In this document: positions 38,472-64,000 of the stretch, in pieces
Layout of the letters: every line of letters starts with the position of its first letter
How positions within the stretch are numbered: the first letter of the stretch is position 1
Assembly: GCF_000247815.1 (NCBI RefSeq)
Contig: NC_021681.1
Location: forward strand, 15,018,201-15,082,200
Source: Ficedula albicollis
Taxonomy: Eukaryota > Chordata > Aves > Passeriformes > Muscicapidae
Reading direction: 5' to 3'
DNA: 64,000 nucleotides
Program-made: the position numbers and the translations under genes
The notes under the pieces: generated by a model
What the model saw: the letters and a program-made list of their open reading frames with translations, nothing else
The model's database searches: none
Told to the model about the DNA's origin: nothing

Positions 38472-41384
38472 CTAAACAAAGGAAGAGGCCTTAAACCTTC
38501 ACATGGCGGTTCTCAGCCTCACAGTGGAAAATTGCTATCATTTCTATTTCACTTATGGTTTCAGAATTTTTCGCTAAGCACTCATATTTATAAGGTTTTT
38601 CTATTTCCTCCCCAACACTCATCCTCTTCCCAAACTCCACCTCCTCTTGGTAAACCTCCTGCTGCTGTACCAGCACCCGTTAAAGCTCCTTTTCAGTTTT
38701 GCTGGGACAAAGCTCACACTTCCCAAGCACCCTCTGGTGTCATGCACGTCATGGCCGTGTCAGCACTCTCTGGGCACTGCCTGCACCGGGGGGAGGATGA
38801 GGAGGGGAGGAAGGCAGCAGTGTAGAGCACTCTTGGGTAGAGCCTATCATAGCTCCAAGCTCAGCTCAGGGAAGGAGATGCTGGTGCACTTCTGCTCACC
38901 TGGGCATAAACCCCACCAGTGACACACACAGGTTCCTCTGGCTTACAATTAAACCCTGCATATGTCAACCATATTTTCAGTAAAGTGAGAAACCATTCAA
39001 ATCTAAAATAGCCGGTAGAAATTTGTCCTGTGACGTGGCATGACGCTGTTTACACACAAATAGAAATCATGTGCAGCATGGCTTCCAGCCCTCAGCACCA
39101 GCCAGGGGCTCCTGTGCCTCTGTTTGAAGCCTGGCCCCAAAAGGCCACGAGTTGAGTCACCGAGGAGGGGTTAGGGTCTGTCTGGGGGGAAAAGGGCAGG
39201 GTGGGAGCTATTACTGAGCAGAAGTAGTGCCAGGGGAAAGGAGACTTTGTGAAAACTGGTGTCAGTACTCAGAGCTGCTGCTCACCAGCAACAACATGAA
39301 ACAGGAGCAGGTTTTGGCAGAGCTGCTTGGGCGCTTGTCTGGGGCTCTCTGGGGTCAGTCAGGGAAGCACTGACATTCAACAAATACCCAACTGCAGATT
39401 CAGGTTCTGTGTTTGGTTTGTAGCCTGATCCCAGGTCTCAATAAATCTAATTTTTGCCATTAACTATGACAGGAATTCTGGCTAGAGTGATTCAGGATCA
39501 ACTCAGGGCACTGTTCAAGGATCACTATCTCTGAAAGAAGAAATCAGGGTGATGGACACGTGTACCTCAGACCTGAGATTACTGACTGGTGCCAGGAGCT
39601 GTCACTTGTTGCTACCAGGATGGTGTAAAGAATGTAGGGACTAGCTTTGCTCAGTACTGAAAGTGAGAAGGAATAGTTTCAGGAATAAACCATGGTTTCA
39701 CATGGCAGAGGAGATGTTCTCCACCTCCAGCCACGCTGTAACCCACCAGGTCTCTGGAAAATAAACTGGGAATGGTACGTACCTACCATGTGTAGTACAG
39801 CAAGTCACTGGTGCCTCAGATACCTCACCTGGCTCAGGTTCTGGGCCTCTGCAGCCATGATTTGCTTTCTGAACAAAAGAAGCATCAGTTCCAGGTGGGA
39901 ATCCCTAGCATCGTGGAGCTGGGTGGGAGATGAGGATCTGGACATGCACACAGGCAGGAGTGCAGCTGCCACCTGCAACTCCCACCTTGCAGGGCAGTAT
40001 GAAACAGCCAAAGGGGCAGTCAGGCTGCTGGGACCCAGCCATGGTAACTTCAGCAATCTCCACTGGCTTAACTTTTTTCACAGATGGAGGATACATGGGA
40101 AGCCTTGATCCATCATCAGTGGCAGAATGGATCCACCCACCATGGCACACCCGCAGCCTGAGAGCTGCATGCAGCTTGGAAACCCAGACACCACAGTTTT
40201 CTGGTACAGAAAAACATCCCCAGGGGCTCTTCAGTGCTCTTTTTGTGGTCCCCACACCCAGTTCCGTGCACATGACTGCACCAGGTGGAAGATGTTTCTC
40301 AGGGCTCCAGCTGGCCCTGCTCCCATCACAGCCTAGTGCTTCAACAAGTGCCAAGACTGGCATGAAAGACACCTTTCAGAGAAAACAGACTGACCCAGTC
40401 ACTCCAGACAAGAGGCTGCAAGAGGTTGTAAGCTGGCAGAGCTCTTGGTGCTCCCAAGAGCCTTTTTTTTCACAACCAGGCTCTTCCCCTGCCAGCCATG
40501 TGCGTTTTGCTGACTCCTACTTCCACTCACTGCTAGTACCCAAGGGACTCTGAGATGCAGCTGGTGGAAGGTAAGGACAACATCGAGGCACGTGGTGTGA
40601 TATAGACCCTAACCTAACCCAAAAGTGAGCTCTGGTGGAGTCAGAGCACTCACTTGTGCAGCCCAAGCCCCTGGCCCCAGGAGGGAAAGCCTGGTGCACC
40701 CTGTGCTGGGGTGCCAAAGAGCTCTCTGCTCCCCTGTGCAATGCTTATACTTAGCAAGCAGAGAGAAATGAGTAAATAAGCATTTAAGAAAGGTTTACAG
40801 TCTGGATGTAAGATCCAGAATTTATATTTCGTAACCTACTCTTTATTTCAGTATGTTCAGTGAAGTTTGTGACACGACAATGGGATCAGATCTGCTCATG
40901 TTTGAGCTGCATGTGGCTGCAGCCTCAGCTGATGCCCTTGATGACAGCAGTCAGTCCCAGGGTATTTGCCATTTTTCCTTCTTGCATTCTGTCCCAACAC
41001 TGTAGGTACATGTTGTTTGAGGGAATCTTCAACCAGGCTTTTTGCAAAAGTAAAAGATATGTTAATGAAATAAGAAAGAACATCCTATCCTTGCAAATAA
41101 TCATACTGCTTTATTTTTCAGTATCACAGCCTCAGGAAATGAAACAGTCCAGATCTTTTCCAAGATATTACATAGCCTTTTTTCCATCTGTCTGTCAACA
41201 AAATAATCAAATTAAATACAAATTTTTTTGTTTGCTACATCTATTACAGTGGAAGAACATAATTGATAGAAGCAGCTACGTTTCAGGAACAAAGGGTGGA
41301 TCAAAGTCTTATTTTCCCCTGCTTTTGTGTAACCCAGTTAGGTTTTCAGAAAAGCACACAGAGGGACAGAAGGAAGTGGTGAAT
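38472..41384. other. Intergenic downstream of CCDC50
   Basis: Contains open frames of up to about 207 codons (39930-40553, plus strand) but without recognisable domains, and the overlapping frames on both strands look equally open, as expected in GC-rich non-coding DNA. Alternative, more distal polyadenylation signals for CCDC50 may fall here (AATAAA on minus at 41110-41115 and 40842-40847). Confidence 0.45.
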
Positions 41385-44300
41385 AACAAAATACAGCGGT
41401 TTATTGAACAAAATGGGGCAAGGCAATGTTCCCTTTACATTCGATGACAGTTCAGGAATATGAAGCTAAACATGCTACACACACACACACAGACATGATA
41501 CTTTGGTTAAATGTCATTCAGAAGTTCTATGCCAAACCTGGTAAAATTATAGAGTGAACAGTCAAAATAAAACCAATAGGCTTGCATAGACAGATTATTG
41601 TCAGTGTGCAATTCATATTTAAGGATTAGCTGTTACAATGCAGGATACACTGGCAGCTCTGAGGAATTTAAGCCTTCTGACTAATCCACCTCATTGCTTG
41701 GCTAATATTTAGATTCAACAGGCTGAAAGTTTACCCTGAAGAGCTAAATGAGACAACTGCAGTTATTTATCTGAGGCAATTAACTATATTGCAGTGCACA
41801 GATGCAGCTGGAGACAGACCATGGAGTCTACTTAGAGTGAACACTGATACAGTGGAACTTGTTTACCATGAAGTAGAAAATACTCATTTGTGTGTGCCAC
41901 TGTCCTCTCTGGGACTCTCCTGAAGAGCCCAAACTGCCTGGCTAAGCCTTGTCCTGTGCTACTGATGGGGAGGAGGTGGCTGATAGTATCTCCTGCCCAG
42001 AAACTGAGGCTTGGGCAGCACCTGAACATGAAGGCCATGTCCCAGCACCTGTCCTGGGCAGGGCAGTCCAAGTGGCACCTGTGTGCAGCACAGCCACGAA
42101 TGTGCTGGAGTGCAGCAAACTGGGATCTCTGCTGCAAAAAGAAGACAGACAAGCTGCCTGTGGTGTGCTCCATGCAAGGGACTATGCCCCACACCCACCT
42201 CCCAAAGCAACTGCAAAACTAAGCCCTGAACACCTTGGGAGAGTGGGGCAAAACCAGCTGTTCACTGTCTGGGGACAGATAAAGAGCAAACCTCAGACAG
42301 CACCACCCTGCTGGGCATTCCTGCTGCAGCACCCGCCCTGCACAGGACAGCACCGAGCTCAGGCGCCTGTCAGGCCATGCTGGGAGCTGTGCTCCAGTTC
42401 CCACTGCATCCCACACAGTCCTGCAGCATCAGTGCTGCCAGGAGGGACAGCAGGAGCCATCTGCTCAGGGGACAAACACACAGGAGATTGCTCTGTGAAG
42501 GAAGCAGTGAGTTTCATGGACTGGCTGTGCTCAGTTATGAGAGTGTAAACTAAGTAGGGGAATCCTCACGCTGTCTCCAAGTGCTCCCCTTTAGATATAC
42601 ATATATATAAATTAGCAATCCACAGTTAGTTTGCATACAGGATAATATGAATTAAAATAAAAACCTTGATAATAAAAATATAATATACACATTGATGAAC
42701 AGCAATAAACTGAACGAAAATACTAGAATGTAACAGTGGCTGTAATTTGGCACAAAATAAACACACAGATGTCTAGCACTGTAAAAATAATAACCCATTT
42801 TTTTCCATAAGTAGAGAATGTTATCAATCCTGATTCAAATCCTGATAGGTGGGAATGCAGAGATATAAAAATACTGTACATACAAGATCCCTTTTATAGA
42901 GAAAGAAGCAGACTGCAGCATCTGTAACTTCTGTCCTTCTTCCCCAGGAGGAGAAATTCAATGATGAAAATTCATCTATCCCTTAAGAGCTGATATTTCC
43001 TCACCCCACCAAGTTCAAACCCATTAAGTTCTTTAAAAAAAGATGAAATCAACCTGTTGGATCTATCCCTGTGACAACAACTGCTTCTTGCTGTAGGAAG
43101 CTGTACAGTCCACATTAAGACAGTGTTTCATAGCAAGGTGACTCAGGTCAGCCTGCTGAAGACATCGAGTATCCCTGCTGTAAGGCACGATCCCTCCAGG
43201 TCACCCAACCTTTCTTCTGCAGCCCATTGTGCTTTGGACGGAGGGGAGGAGGTGCTGAGAGCTCTTGCTGCTGAGGTGAGCTACTAGGAAGGTTAGGAAG
43301 TGCCAGGATCTCAATGAGATGAATTTTCCACATGGTGCTGGATGCCTTGTTAACGCAGAGTCAGAAAGGGATGCAGGACCTGAATGACCCGGGCAGGGGT
43401 CCCAGCCAGGGCTCCAGCATGCTACTAAATCCAGGGCAAACCCATAAGCAAAGCTACTGAAACTTGGCAAGAGTAAACAAAACAAAAAAAAAAATCAAGA
43501 TACTTAAACATTTTTCTGTTATACAAAAGAAATATTGCTCTGAGTGTTTTTTTAAAAGATCAGCTTAATTGTGCCACTTTCCAGGAACACATGTACAAGG
43601 TGCTGATTTTGCATCTCACCTACACAAGCTGTATCCTTTTGACTCTCAGCAGAACTCTGGCTGCTGAGCCCCAAGGGAAGTGGCTCCTTGTCCATCCATA
43701 TCTTAATTCTTGTTGATGACCAAGTGGGAGCATGGAATCTCTTTTCAAAAGTGGTCACTAAATATGAAAAGTCCAGTTGTAACCTCTGCCACAGAAGGTC
43801 TCTAACCTGTATGGCTGCATGAGGATCCCAACACGTAGAAGACAAACAATTGCTCTGTTCTTATCCCACTTACTACCTGCTTTCCTCAGCTGCCACTCCT
43901 AGCATTTCTCTCCCCCTTCTAGCAAAACCTTAGGAACCCCCTTTTCACAAGGACTGTGGAGTAATTAAACAGGAGAAACACTTACAAGGGACAGCAAATG
44001 AATAAAGGTGGGGAGAAAGAAAAAAGGATGAGGACTAAGGGAGGATACAGAGCACAACAGCCCATAAAGCATTCAGCACACTCCTAAAGCATCCAAGGAA
44101 GCAGCAGCTGCTCCTGGGATCCTTCTCCTGAGCTCTTGCCTCTTGATGTCTTGGCCAGAGAGCCTGGCTGGCCACTAAGGAGATCCTACAGCTCCACAGA
44201 GGAGGCACTGAGGTGTTCTTCAGACTCCACCCAGCTTCCAAACTACCAGAGTTTTCCCTCACATTTCTACTCACTACCACTGACACCAACAACTTGGATA

Positions 44301-47051
44301 TTCCCAAGCACCTCTCCTGAATTAATGGGTTCTTTGAATGTCAGAGGGCTCAAGGGTCTTCATGACTTCTCTGACTAGGTTAAGACAAAAGCTACACCAG
44401 CCAACTGCAGTGCAAAAAAGTCCATCACAGCCTGATACAGAGGCCCATGGAGGGCTGAATTCCTAGCTGGTGATTTCCCCTTGCCTTTTGGAGAGAGTCA
44501 CCAGTTTTCTGCAAGCATAGCCAGTATAAAGCTCAACTTCTTTCTGATTTGGCAGGACTTTTCTCCATCCAGTTTTCACAAGTGTACCAGGTGATACAAA
44601 CAGCAGTGCCTGGACTAGGGTGTTTGTAGGAAGTAGTAATTCTTACAAACCCACCAGGAATCCATTTCACAACAAGAATTACTCTGATGGCAATGGAAGG
44701 GAAAAGTCCACAGGAAAAAAAAAAAAAAAAAGGCATTTTCAGCAGTAGAAATTTTGACTGTTACATGAAATACAAAAATAAATTCTTACAAAATAAAACC
44801 TTGGTAGATGAGGTTGCCACACTGGGCCAAGTTATCAACTCAGAAAGAAAAAAATTAGCATCTATGTTGTTTTTTTTTCTGAATCCTTTTGAACAACATA
44901 AGTACTTCTGAATGGACAGCGACAGAATGAGAAGAGGGAACAAGGCAAGGACAGTAAAATCTAGCTGCTGACTGGGATATTTCCTGAGAAGCAGCAGCAA
45001 GCAAGACCTTTCAAGTCACTTAGGGGCCCATGCAGGCAGGTAAGCCACAGTCTGGAATAAAGGGTATGCAGTAGCAGGATTCTGCCCATACACAAAGTCC
45101 TACATGGCGAGGTTTTTGGTTAGGGTATCTCTGGAGCAGAGATCTACAGGGGTTATGTGGTTCTTCACAGGTACTGCACTGCTGCCAACAGGCTGGGGGG
45201 GGAGGAGATGGAAGTCTCTTGAGTTGTTGGTAAAGGCAAGACATGGGCTTCTGATGTGGCATTAAACTTGCCCCTGCAATTTACGTGAAAAAGGAGCTTG
45301 TCCTGTCTTCCAGTGATTTGGCCCAGTAACTATCCTGACCAAGGTGAAAGCCTTACAGCTGCCTTGGGGCTTGAGTTATGCACTAGAGGAACAGCAGACA
45401 GCCATGCTCTCTTCCTATTTACTAGAAGTGCTCTTTCCCCACAAAGCTCCAGAGGGCTGCCAAGGCCCCTTTCCCAGGCAGATCAGTGGTGAGGAAACAA
45501 GTCCATGTTTCCATGCCCCAGGCACAGGTTCTCCCCTCCTCTGCAGAGCCAGAGGCAGAACTGCAGCTGCTGGAGACGACAGAGAGAGTGGCGAGACAGA
45601 CTCTGTGCTGGCACTAGGGTTGGGCTGCAGGGGCAAGGCAGCCAAGCTCACTGCCATGAACTGGGCTGGCCCATGAATAACCAGCCTGCCCTGGCTGAAC
45701 AGACTCCAAAAGTGTCCAGATGTTCAGCTTTGTAGTTTAAAAATACACCTGAAAATAATGGAAAAAAAAATTATTAGAAAGACTAAGGAATTTAAATTAA
45801 AGGAGGCCAAGGAAAAAGGTTACTTTTTGTGCAAGAGAAAATTTTTTTCCAAAGAATGGAGGGAAAACAAGCCAGGATGGAATCACTGCATGGGAAAACA
45901 TATACAGACAGCAAACCTGCAGACCCTGCTGTGCCCCAGAGAGCAATGATTTTTTTTATTCCTGTCTAGAGTTTGCCTTGGGTGCTGGATGGAGCAGTGG
46001 AGAGGAAAAGCAGTGAGCACAGACATTGTGTGGACTGTTCAGCACTCTGTGTCTGGCTTTTGGATTTTCAATTTGATGTTCAATGCCCATATGGCCCTCT
46101 CTCCATCAACCCCATGTTTACAAGACATATCCAAGTTCACAAACAAGTTACTCAAGTGCATCAGCAACTGAGCTAGGAGTTACAGGAGATCCTACTTGGC
46201 TTTAATTAAATTCCTTGGCTTCTGCCACACTGAAGCTCAAAGCAGGTGACCACAGAGGTCCCTTCAGATACAGAGATCTGTTTGTCTGAGTCTTCCCAAA
46301 CCACAACTCACAGCTTCTAAAATTCCCTGGCAAATCCTAAGTCATGCACACAAGGTCAAATTTCAGTTGAAATTGTCTTTCCTTTTAACTGTTCTATCCT
46401 ATATCCTGGAGCTAAATGCCTATACACACTCTATTCAGATCGTTGGAAACCCTAGAAAGAAATACAGCAGTTAAACAATTCTGTTTCATAGGCAATTTCT
46501 GCCCCACCAGTCTCAAGGTTTCACTTTTGCTGGTTTATGTTTGACAGTGCTCTCTCCTTTCTGCAAGCTCATATGACTGTCAGGTTGGCTCAGCTGTCCT
46601 ATCCAACAGAGGAAGAAACAATTCCTCTTATAGCTCTCTTTGCTAAGTTATCCTAATGCAGAAAGGATTTGTACTTCTGATGTTCTGCTGCATTTCCATA
46701 ACTCAACTAATTTCTTCAATTTTCCTCCATTGTACATGCATCTCAATTTGTCCTATTTTTCAGAGTTCCAGCCACACTTAAAAAATAAAAAGAAAAGAAT
46801 GTATGAGGGAACTGTTGAGCCAGCTGGTTGATCTGCACAGCTCCACGGCAGCTAGATTACACTGCACTGCTCAAGTCATCACAGATGAGTAAGAAGTTGA
46901 AACAATTTTCCTTAATATGATGACACTTAAAGAGATGATCCTAGGAGTGGAGGGTGGGCCTCCCAACAGGTCAGGAATCGAGAAAGTTGCCTGGCAATTC
47001 CAGTAATGTTTGCTACAGAAGAGTCAGTACCAAAGCAAAGGCTAGCACAGT
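41385..47051 (-). other. CCDC50: CCDC50 3' untranslated region (extent inferred)
   Basis: This follows the stop codon at 47054-47052 with no further coding sequence. The distal part (about 42,590-42,900) is AT-rich with TATA and AATAAAA words typical of long 3' UTRs. A short CA repeat lies at about 41477-41492. The boundary rests only on a candidate polyadenylation signal at 41400-41405, and transcript data could move it by several kilobases in either direction. Confidence 0.45.
41400..41405 (-). promoter_or_regulatory. CCDC50: Candidate CCDC50 polyadenylation signal
   Basis: AATAAA on the minus strand, followed 30-50 nt further on by a GU-rich stretch (TCTGTGTGCTTTTC, around 41350-41365), the usual arrangement for a cleavage site. 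It would give a 3' UTR of about 5.6 kb, in line with the long UTR known for the mammalian gene. Further AATAAA words lie downstream, so alternative ends are possible. Confidence 0.4.
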
Positions 47052-60812
<13,761 letters not shown>

Positions 60813-63800
60813 CTAGAAGGCAAGGAGACAGGGATTATAGGCAGCTGAACTCACAGGCATCAGTCAGCCTGGGGAAAGGGATAAAAGGGCTAAAAAAATG
60901 TCCACTTGATTTACACAAAAGAATTACTACTCAGTGTTAGTGCAGAGCTATGAATCCTCACCAGGGACAAGGACTGCCTGTACTTACTGGAGGCCAAATT
61001 TAGAGAATGCTTCCCAAAACATCCATGGAGTACAAAGCAAAAGAGACTCATGGGCAGATTGCTAAGAAAGGAGATAGGTACCACAAAATAGGGCAGGTCA
61101 AGGTAGTGCTCAGGAGTCTGCAAACAACCTAATTCTGCTGAGTTTTGTACATGTGATATCAAAGGAGGGGTTCAGGGGTATGGTTAATGCAGGCATTTCT
61201 GGGAAGTGGCTTTCATGTGTAACCAGCAATGAGAAATGCCACTGAGGTGGGAAGAGACACAAAAGCAGGACCAGTAACAAGAGGCAAGGGAGCAATGTGT
61301 CAAAACAAGGGGGAAGGAGCCATTGCCATAGTGCCAGTAAGGATGCAGGAACACAAGAAGTGAGAAGATCAGAGAGATCACAGTAATTGGGACATAAGAG
61401 GTTTGGCTGTGCAGACATACCAAGAAGGCTGGAAAGCATCTGCAAGAACCCTGCCATGCTCAGCAGCATGCTCCATGTCCAGCAAACAGGCTGGAACAAT
61501 GCCCAAATATTCCTCAGAGCAATTCAGAAACAGGCTGGGGGATTTGAAAAGAAAGACTAAAAGCTCTCTTTCAGCACTGTTGAGCTTGAGCTAAAGAGCA
61601 GCTCTAAACAGGTCAGAAAAGTCAATCCCTGCAGTTGCAACTACTGAAATGCAAGGCAAAGGAGGAGAGCAGCTGGGAGCAGCAACAAGCAGAGCCTGCC
61701 TTGTTAGAATACAACCTTTTGAAGAATACACTGACAATGATCAGACAGGTGATGAGAAGACTACCAAGAGTGGAAGACAAGCAACTGAAGCAGACTGAGC
61801 AATGACAAAACTGTGCTATGTGGGCTGGAGCAACTACTTCTAGATTTGAGCAAGATCTAGGCATAAATGACCTAGTGAATCTGGAGGAAAAGGACTGGGA
61901 GAGAATCTAGGAGGTGAGAAGAGGAAGTTAAAACATTTTAGTGTAGACAAGCACTTTTTGTTGCAAAACCAAGAAATGTGGCATGGCTGGAGCAGACAGT
62001 GGCACAACAGAGCCTTCTTTTACAGAAAGCGAAGAAGAAGGAGAGAAGCAGAAGGGGTGGATATGTGGCAAGGGTGGAGAGGAAGGACATTGTAACAAGA
62101 GGGATTAGAGGACAGATGTCACTAAGAAACAACTCATTTGTCATAGGCAACAAAAAGGCACACACAGCAGGAAGGAAAAGAAGTTATTTCTGCCTACAGC
62201 TCTTTGGAAGCAGACTTGCAATCGGGCTGGAGTTATCAATAGGTCAAACACCTTAGGACACAAGTTTCTTTCATCCAGGCAATAAAACATAGCAATCTTT
62301 ACATGTGCCTGTGTGTGTTTCATTTTACTTTGGGGACAGATGTTCAAAGCCACGAGAGTTCACACAGCAGCAAATCTAGTTCTTGAACCTGCTTTTTAAA
62401 AAGGGACCTTGGCAAACCCGGCACCCAGCAAACCCAGCAGAGAACAACAGCTCCCAGGAAAACAATAGCTGAATTAGCAAATCCTAGGGAGCAGGCTGTC
62501 AGTGAGCCTGGTAGTGGATCCTTTACAACCCCAGGCTCTGAGGACATGAAACCAGGTAGAAAATAAGTTAGAAAGGTCAGACACATCAAGGCATTGCACG
62601 TCTCCAGTTCCCCTGGCACCTGTGAGCCAAGCTAAGGTGCCAAGTTCATCAGCACAAACTGACTTGCTAAATGCTTAAAATACATCCTATTGCAGACAAA
62701 CAGGGCAGAAAAACAACTAATCATCTTTCACAGCCAAAGCAACAAGGTCATTGCCTCTCCGTTAGCAGCTAAGAACACCAGAAGTACTACAAACACAAAA
62801 GCATTTCCTTCTTTCTGATGACACATCTTGGAACACACCACATCAATTCCTAAGAAATGAACAGCCACAGAAGATTAGTTTTGGGGGTTTATTGCTCAGC
62901 AGTAATTAAATACTGAGACTTGATTAGTTAGGCAACATAAACTAACATATTAACTTGTGTGAGCATAAGAAAACAGGTTCAAGAGCTTTGACAGCTTTTC
63001 TTGTACTTCAGTTTCCTTAGTGTGAGCTCAAGTGCCCATCAGATCCCAGAAATCAGACAGAGCAACATAAACATTACCATTCCTGAACATCCCACTCATG
63101 AGTCCTTCACTCCTGGGCAGCCAGGAGTGTTAAGAATGTTGGGAAAACTCTACATCAGTTTATTAAAAAGAGAAAAAACCAAAGTTTGTGTGATCAGAAA
63201 GCTCCCTCCCATTCAGTGACTGCAGCTACTAGTTGTTGCCAAATGAGAAGGAAAAAAAGGCACTGTTTAAGGGAACTGTTCAAAGGAACTGTTCACATCA
63301 GTGCAACAGAGCTATCACAGCACTGGGAGCAAAACAGGGAAAGAACATATTTTCACACTATTTTATTTTAGTAATCTTGCTACTATGCTTAGCAGCGTGC
63401 AGGCTGCTCAGCTAGAAGTGAGAGATGCTTTTAAAGAAGCACAAAAATCAGGTTTGATGCTTCCCTTAATTCTTAAAAAGAAATGTTCTATTCTCTCATT
63501 TATCTTTACAAAGATAAACTTATCTCTCATTTATCTTCTTTTCTGAGAGAAATTAGAATTTGAAAGAGAGAAGAAAGCCAATACATTTGAGAGCTTTTTT
63601 GTTTCCTGTTTCTAAAGACCCCTTAGTTCTTACTCCTCCCATCACCTTGTAGCATCAAATTGTCCTAGATGACACAGAAAGCAGCAACAACAGGGATCAT
63701 TTTGTTGCCAGAACATGCTACTCTTGGACAAGGAAGAAACAGTGGGAACGTACAAAGAATTAAGGAAGAAAAAGATCCAATTAAAAAAGGATGCCTCCAA

Positions 63801-64000
63801 CTTCTACAATTCTTGCAGAAGAGCTCCTGCTCTCAGAAGCAGAACTGCTGCTGACACATTTTACATCAGCAGCTCTGTGCAGTTCTGTCTGTGCTTTGGC
63901 TCACAAAGTTTGCAAATCCCATTTTACAGAGTCCTACGAGAAAATTGCTTGCAGCTCCTAGCAAGTAACATCAGCAGCTCTGTCTGTGCTTTGGCTCACA
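60813..64000 (-). other. CCDC50: CCDC50 intron 3 (partial), no exon found
   Basis: Sequence upstream of exon 4. I looked on the minus strand for the conserved exon 3 coding segment (KQLQEEDL-type) and did not find it, so exons 1-3 and the promoter must lie beyond the right end. No RNA gene or coding element is visible; a tandem duplication touches the right edge. Confidence 0.7.
63863..64000. repeat. Two-copy repeat, about 105-bp offset, cut by window edge
   Basis: The sequence acatcagcagctctg at 63863 recurs at 63968. Both copies continue into tctgtctgtgctttggctcaca, with a 10-bp deletion in the second. The second copy runs off the end of the window, so its full extent is unknown. Confidence 0.75.

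Noticed and set aside
39930..40553. 207-codon plus-strand ORF as a gene
   Set aside because: No recognisable domain, and other frames on both strands are equally open; it looks like chance in GC-richer non-coding DNA.
40605..40625. Telomere-like ccctaacctaaccc word
   Set aside because: Only about two units, with no array around it.
40860..41447. 195-codon plus-strand ORF
   Set aside because: Low-complexity, Ile/Phe/Lys-rich translation with no domain, overlapping the presumed end of the CCDC50 3' UTR on the opposite strand.
41949..42548. 199-codon plus-strand ORF
   Set aside because: Lies antisense in the CCDC50 3' UTR, with no domain and a competing open frame on the other strand.

Overview
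The window looks like vertebrate, most likely bird, genomic DNA (inference). It holds one recognisable protein-coding gene, CCDC50, on the minus strand, and a long gene-poor flank. The avian call rests on the compact introns, the absence of any mammalian SINE or LINE that I recognise, GC-rich G-skewed minisatellites, and a CCDC50 protein that is clearly vertebrate but differs from the mammalian one at its C terminus. I cannot name the species.

Layout. Positions 1-41,380 are the 3' flank of CCDC50 and contain no gene I can support. This flank carries a 37-copy, almost perfectly homogeneous 40-bp minisatellite (2891-4370), a 13-bp G-rich minisatellite interrupted by a 767-bp pure G run (9858-11250), ten near-perfect two-copy tandem duplications of about 60-118 bp, a 14-bp perfect hairpin (7099-7133), an AT-rich palindrome pair (20965-21030), one or two blocks that could be regulatory elements (about 24,840-25,460 and 27,380-27,600), and a probable 346-bp solo LTR with TG/CA ends and a 4-bp target duplication (38122-38467).

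From about 41,385 to the right end lies CCDC50, read right to left. Nine exons are visible, all with GT-AG borders and matching phases: 60812-60722, 57438-57321, 53702-53004, 51470-51364, 50795-50751, 50202-50098, 49194-49115, 48169-48072 and 47071 onward, with the stop codon at 47054-47052 and a long 3' UTR. By comparison with the human gene, which I recall as having 12 exons, these correspond to exons 4-12; exons 1-3 lie beyond the right edge. The 699-bp exon at 53004-53702 has phase-1 borders on both sides and so can be skipped without a frameshift, matching the known long and short isoforms. CCDC50 (Ymer) is a cytosolic ubiquitin-binding coiled-coil adaptor in EGFR, NF-kappaB and autophagy-linked innate signalling. 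Four copies of an EIA-type ubiquitin-binding-like motif are visible in the exons.

A second G run (720 bp), bounded by exactly 25 A on each side, sits in the intron at 57439-60721. Both G runs are most likely assembly or sequencing artefacts. I found no clearly new multi-gene system; the most unusual things here are repeat structures.
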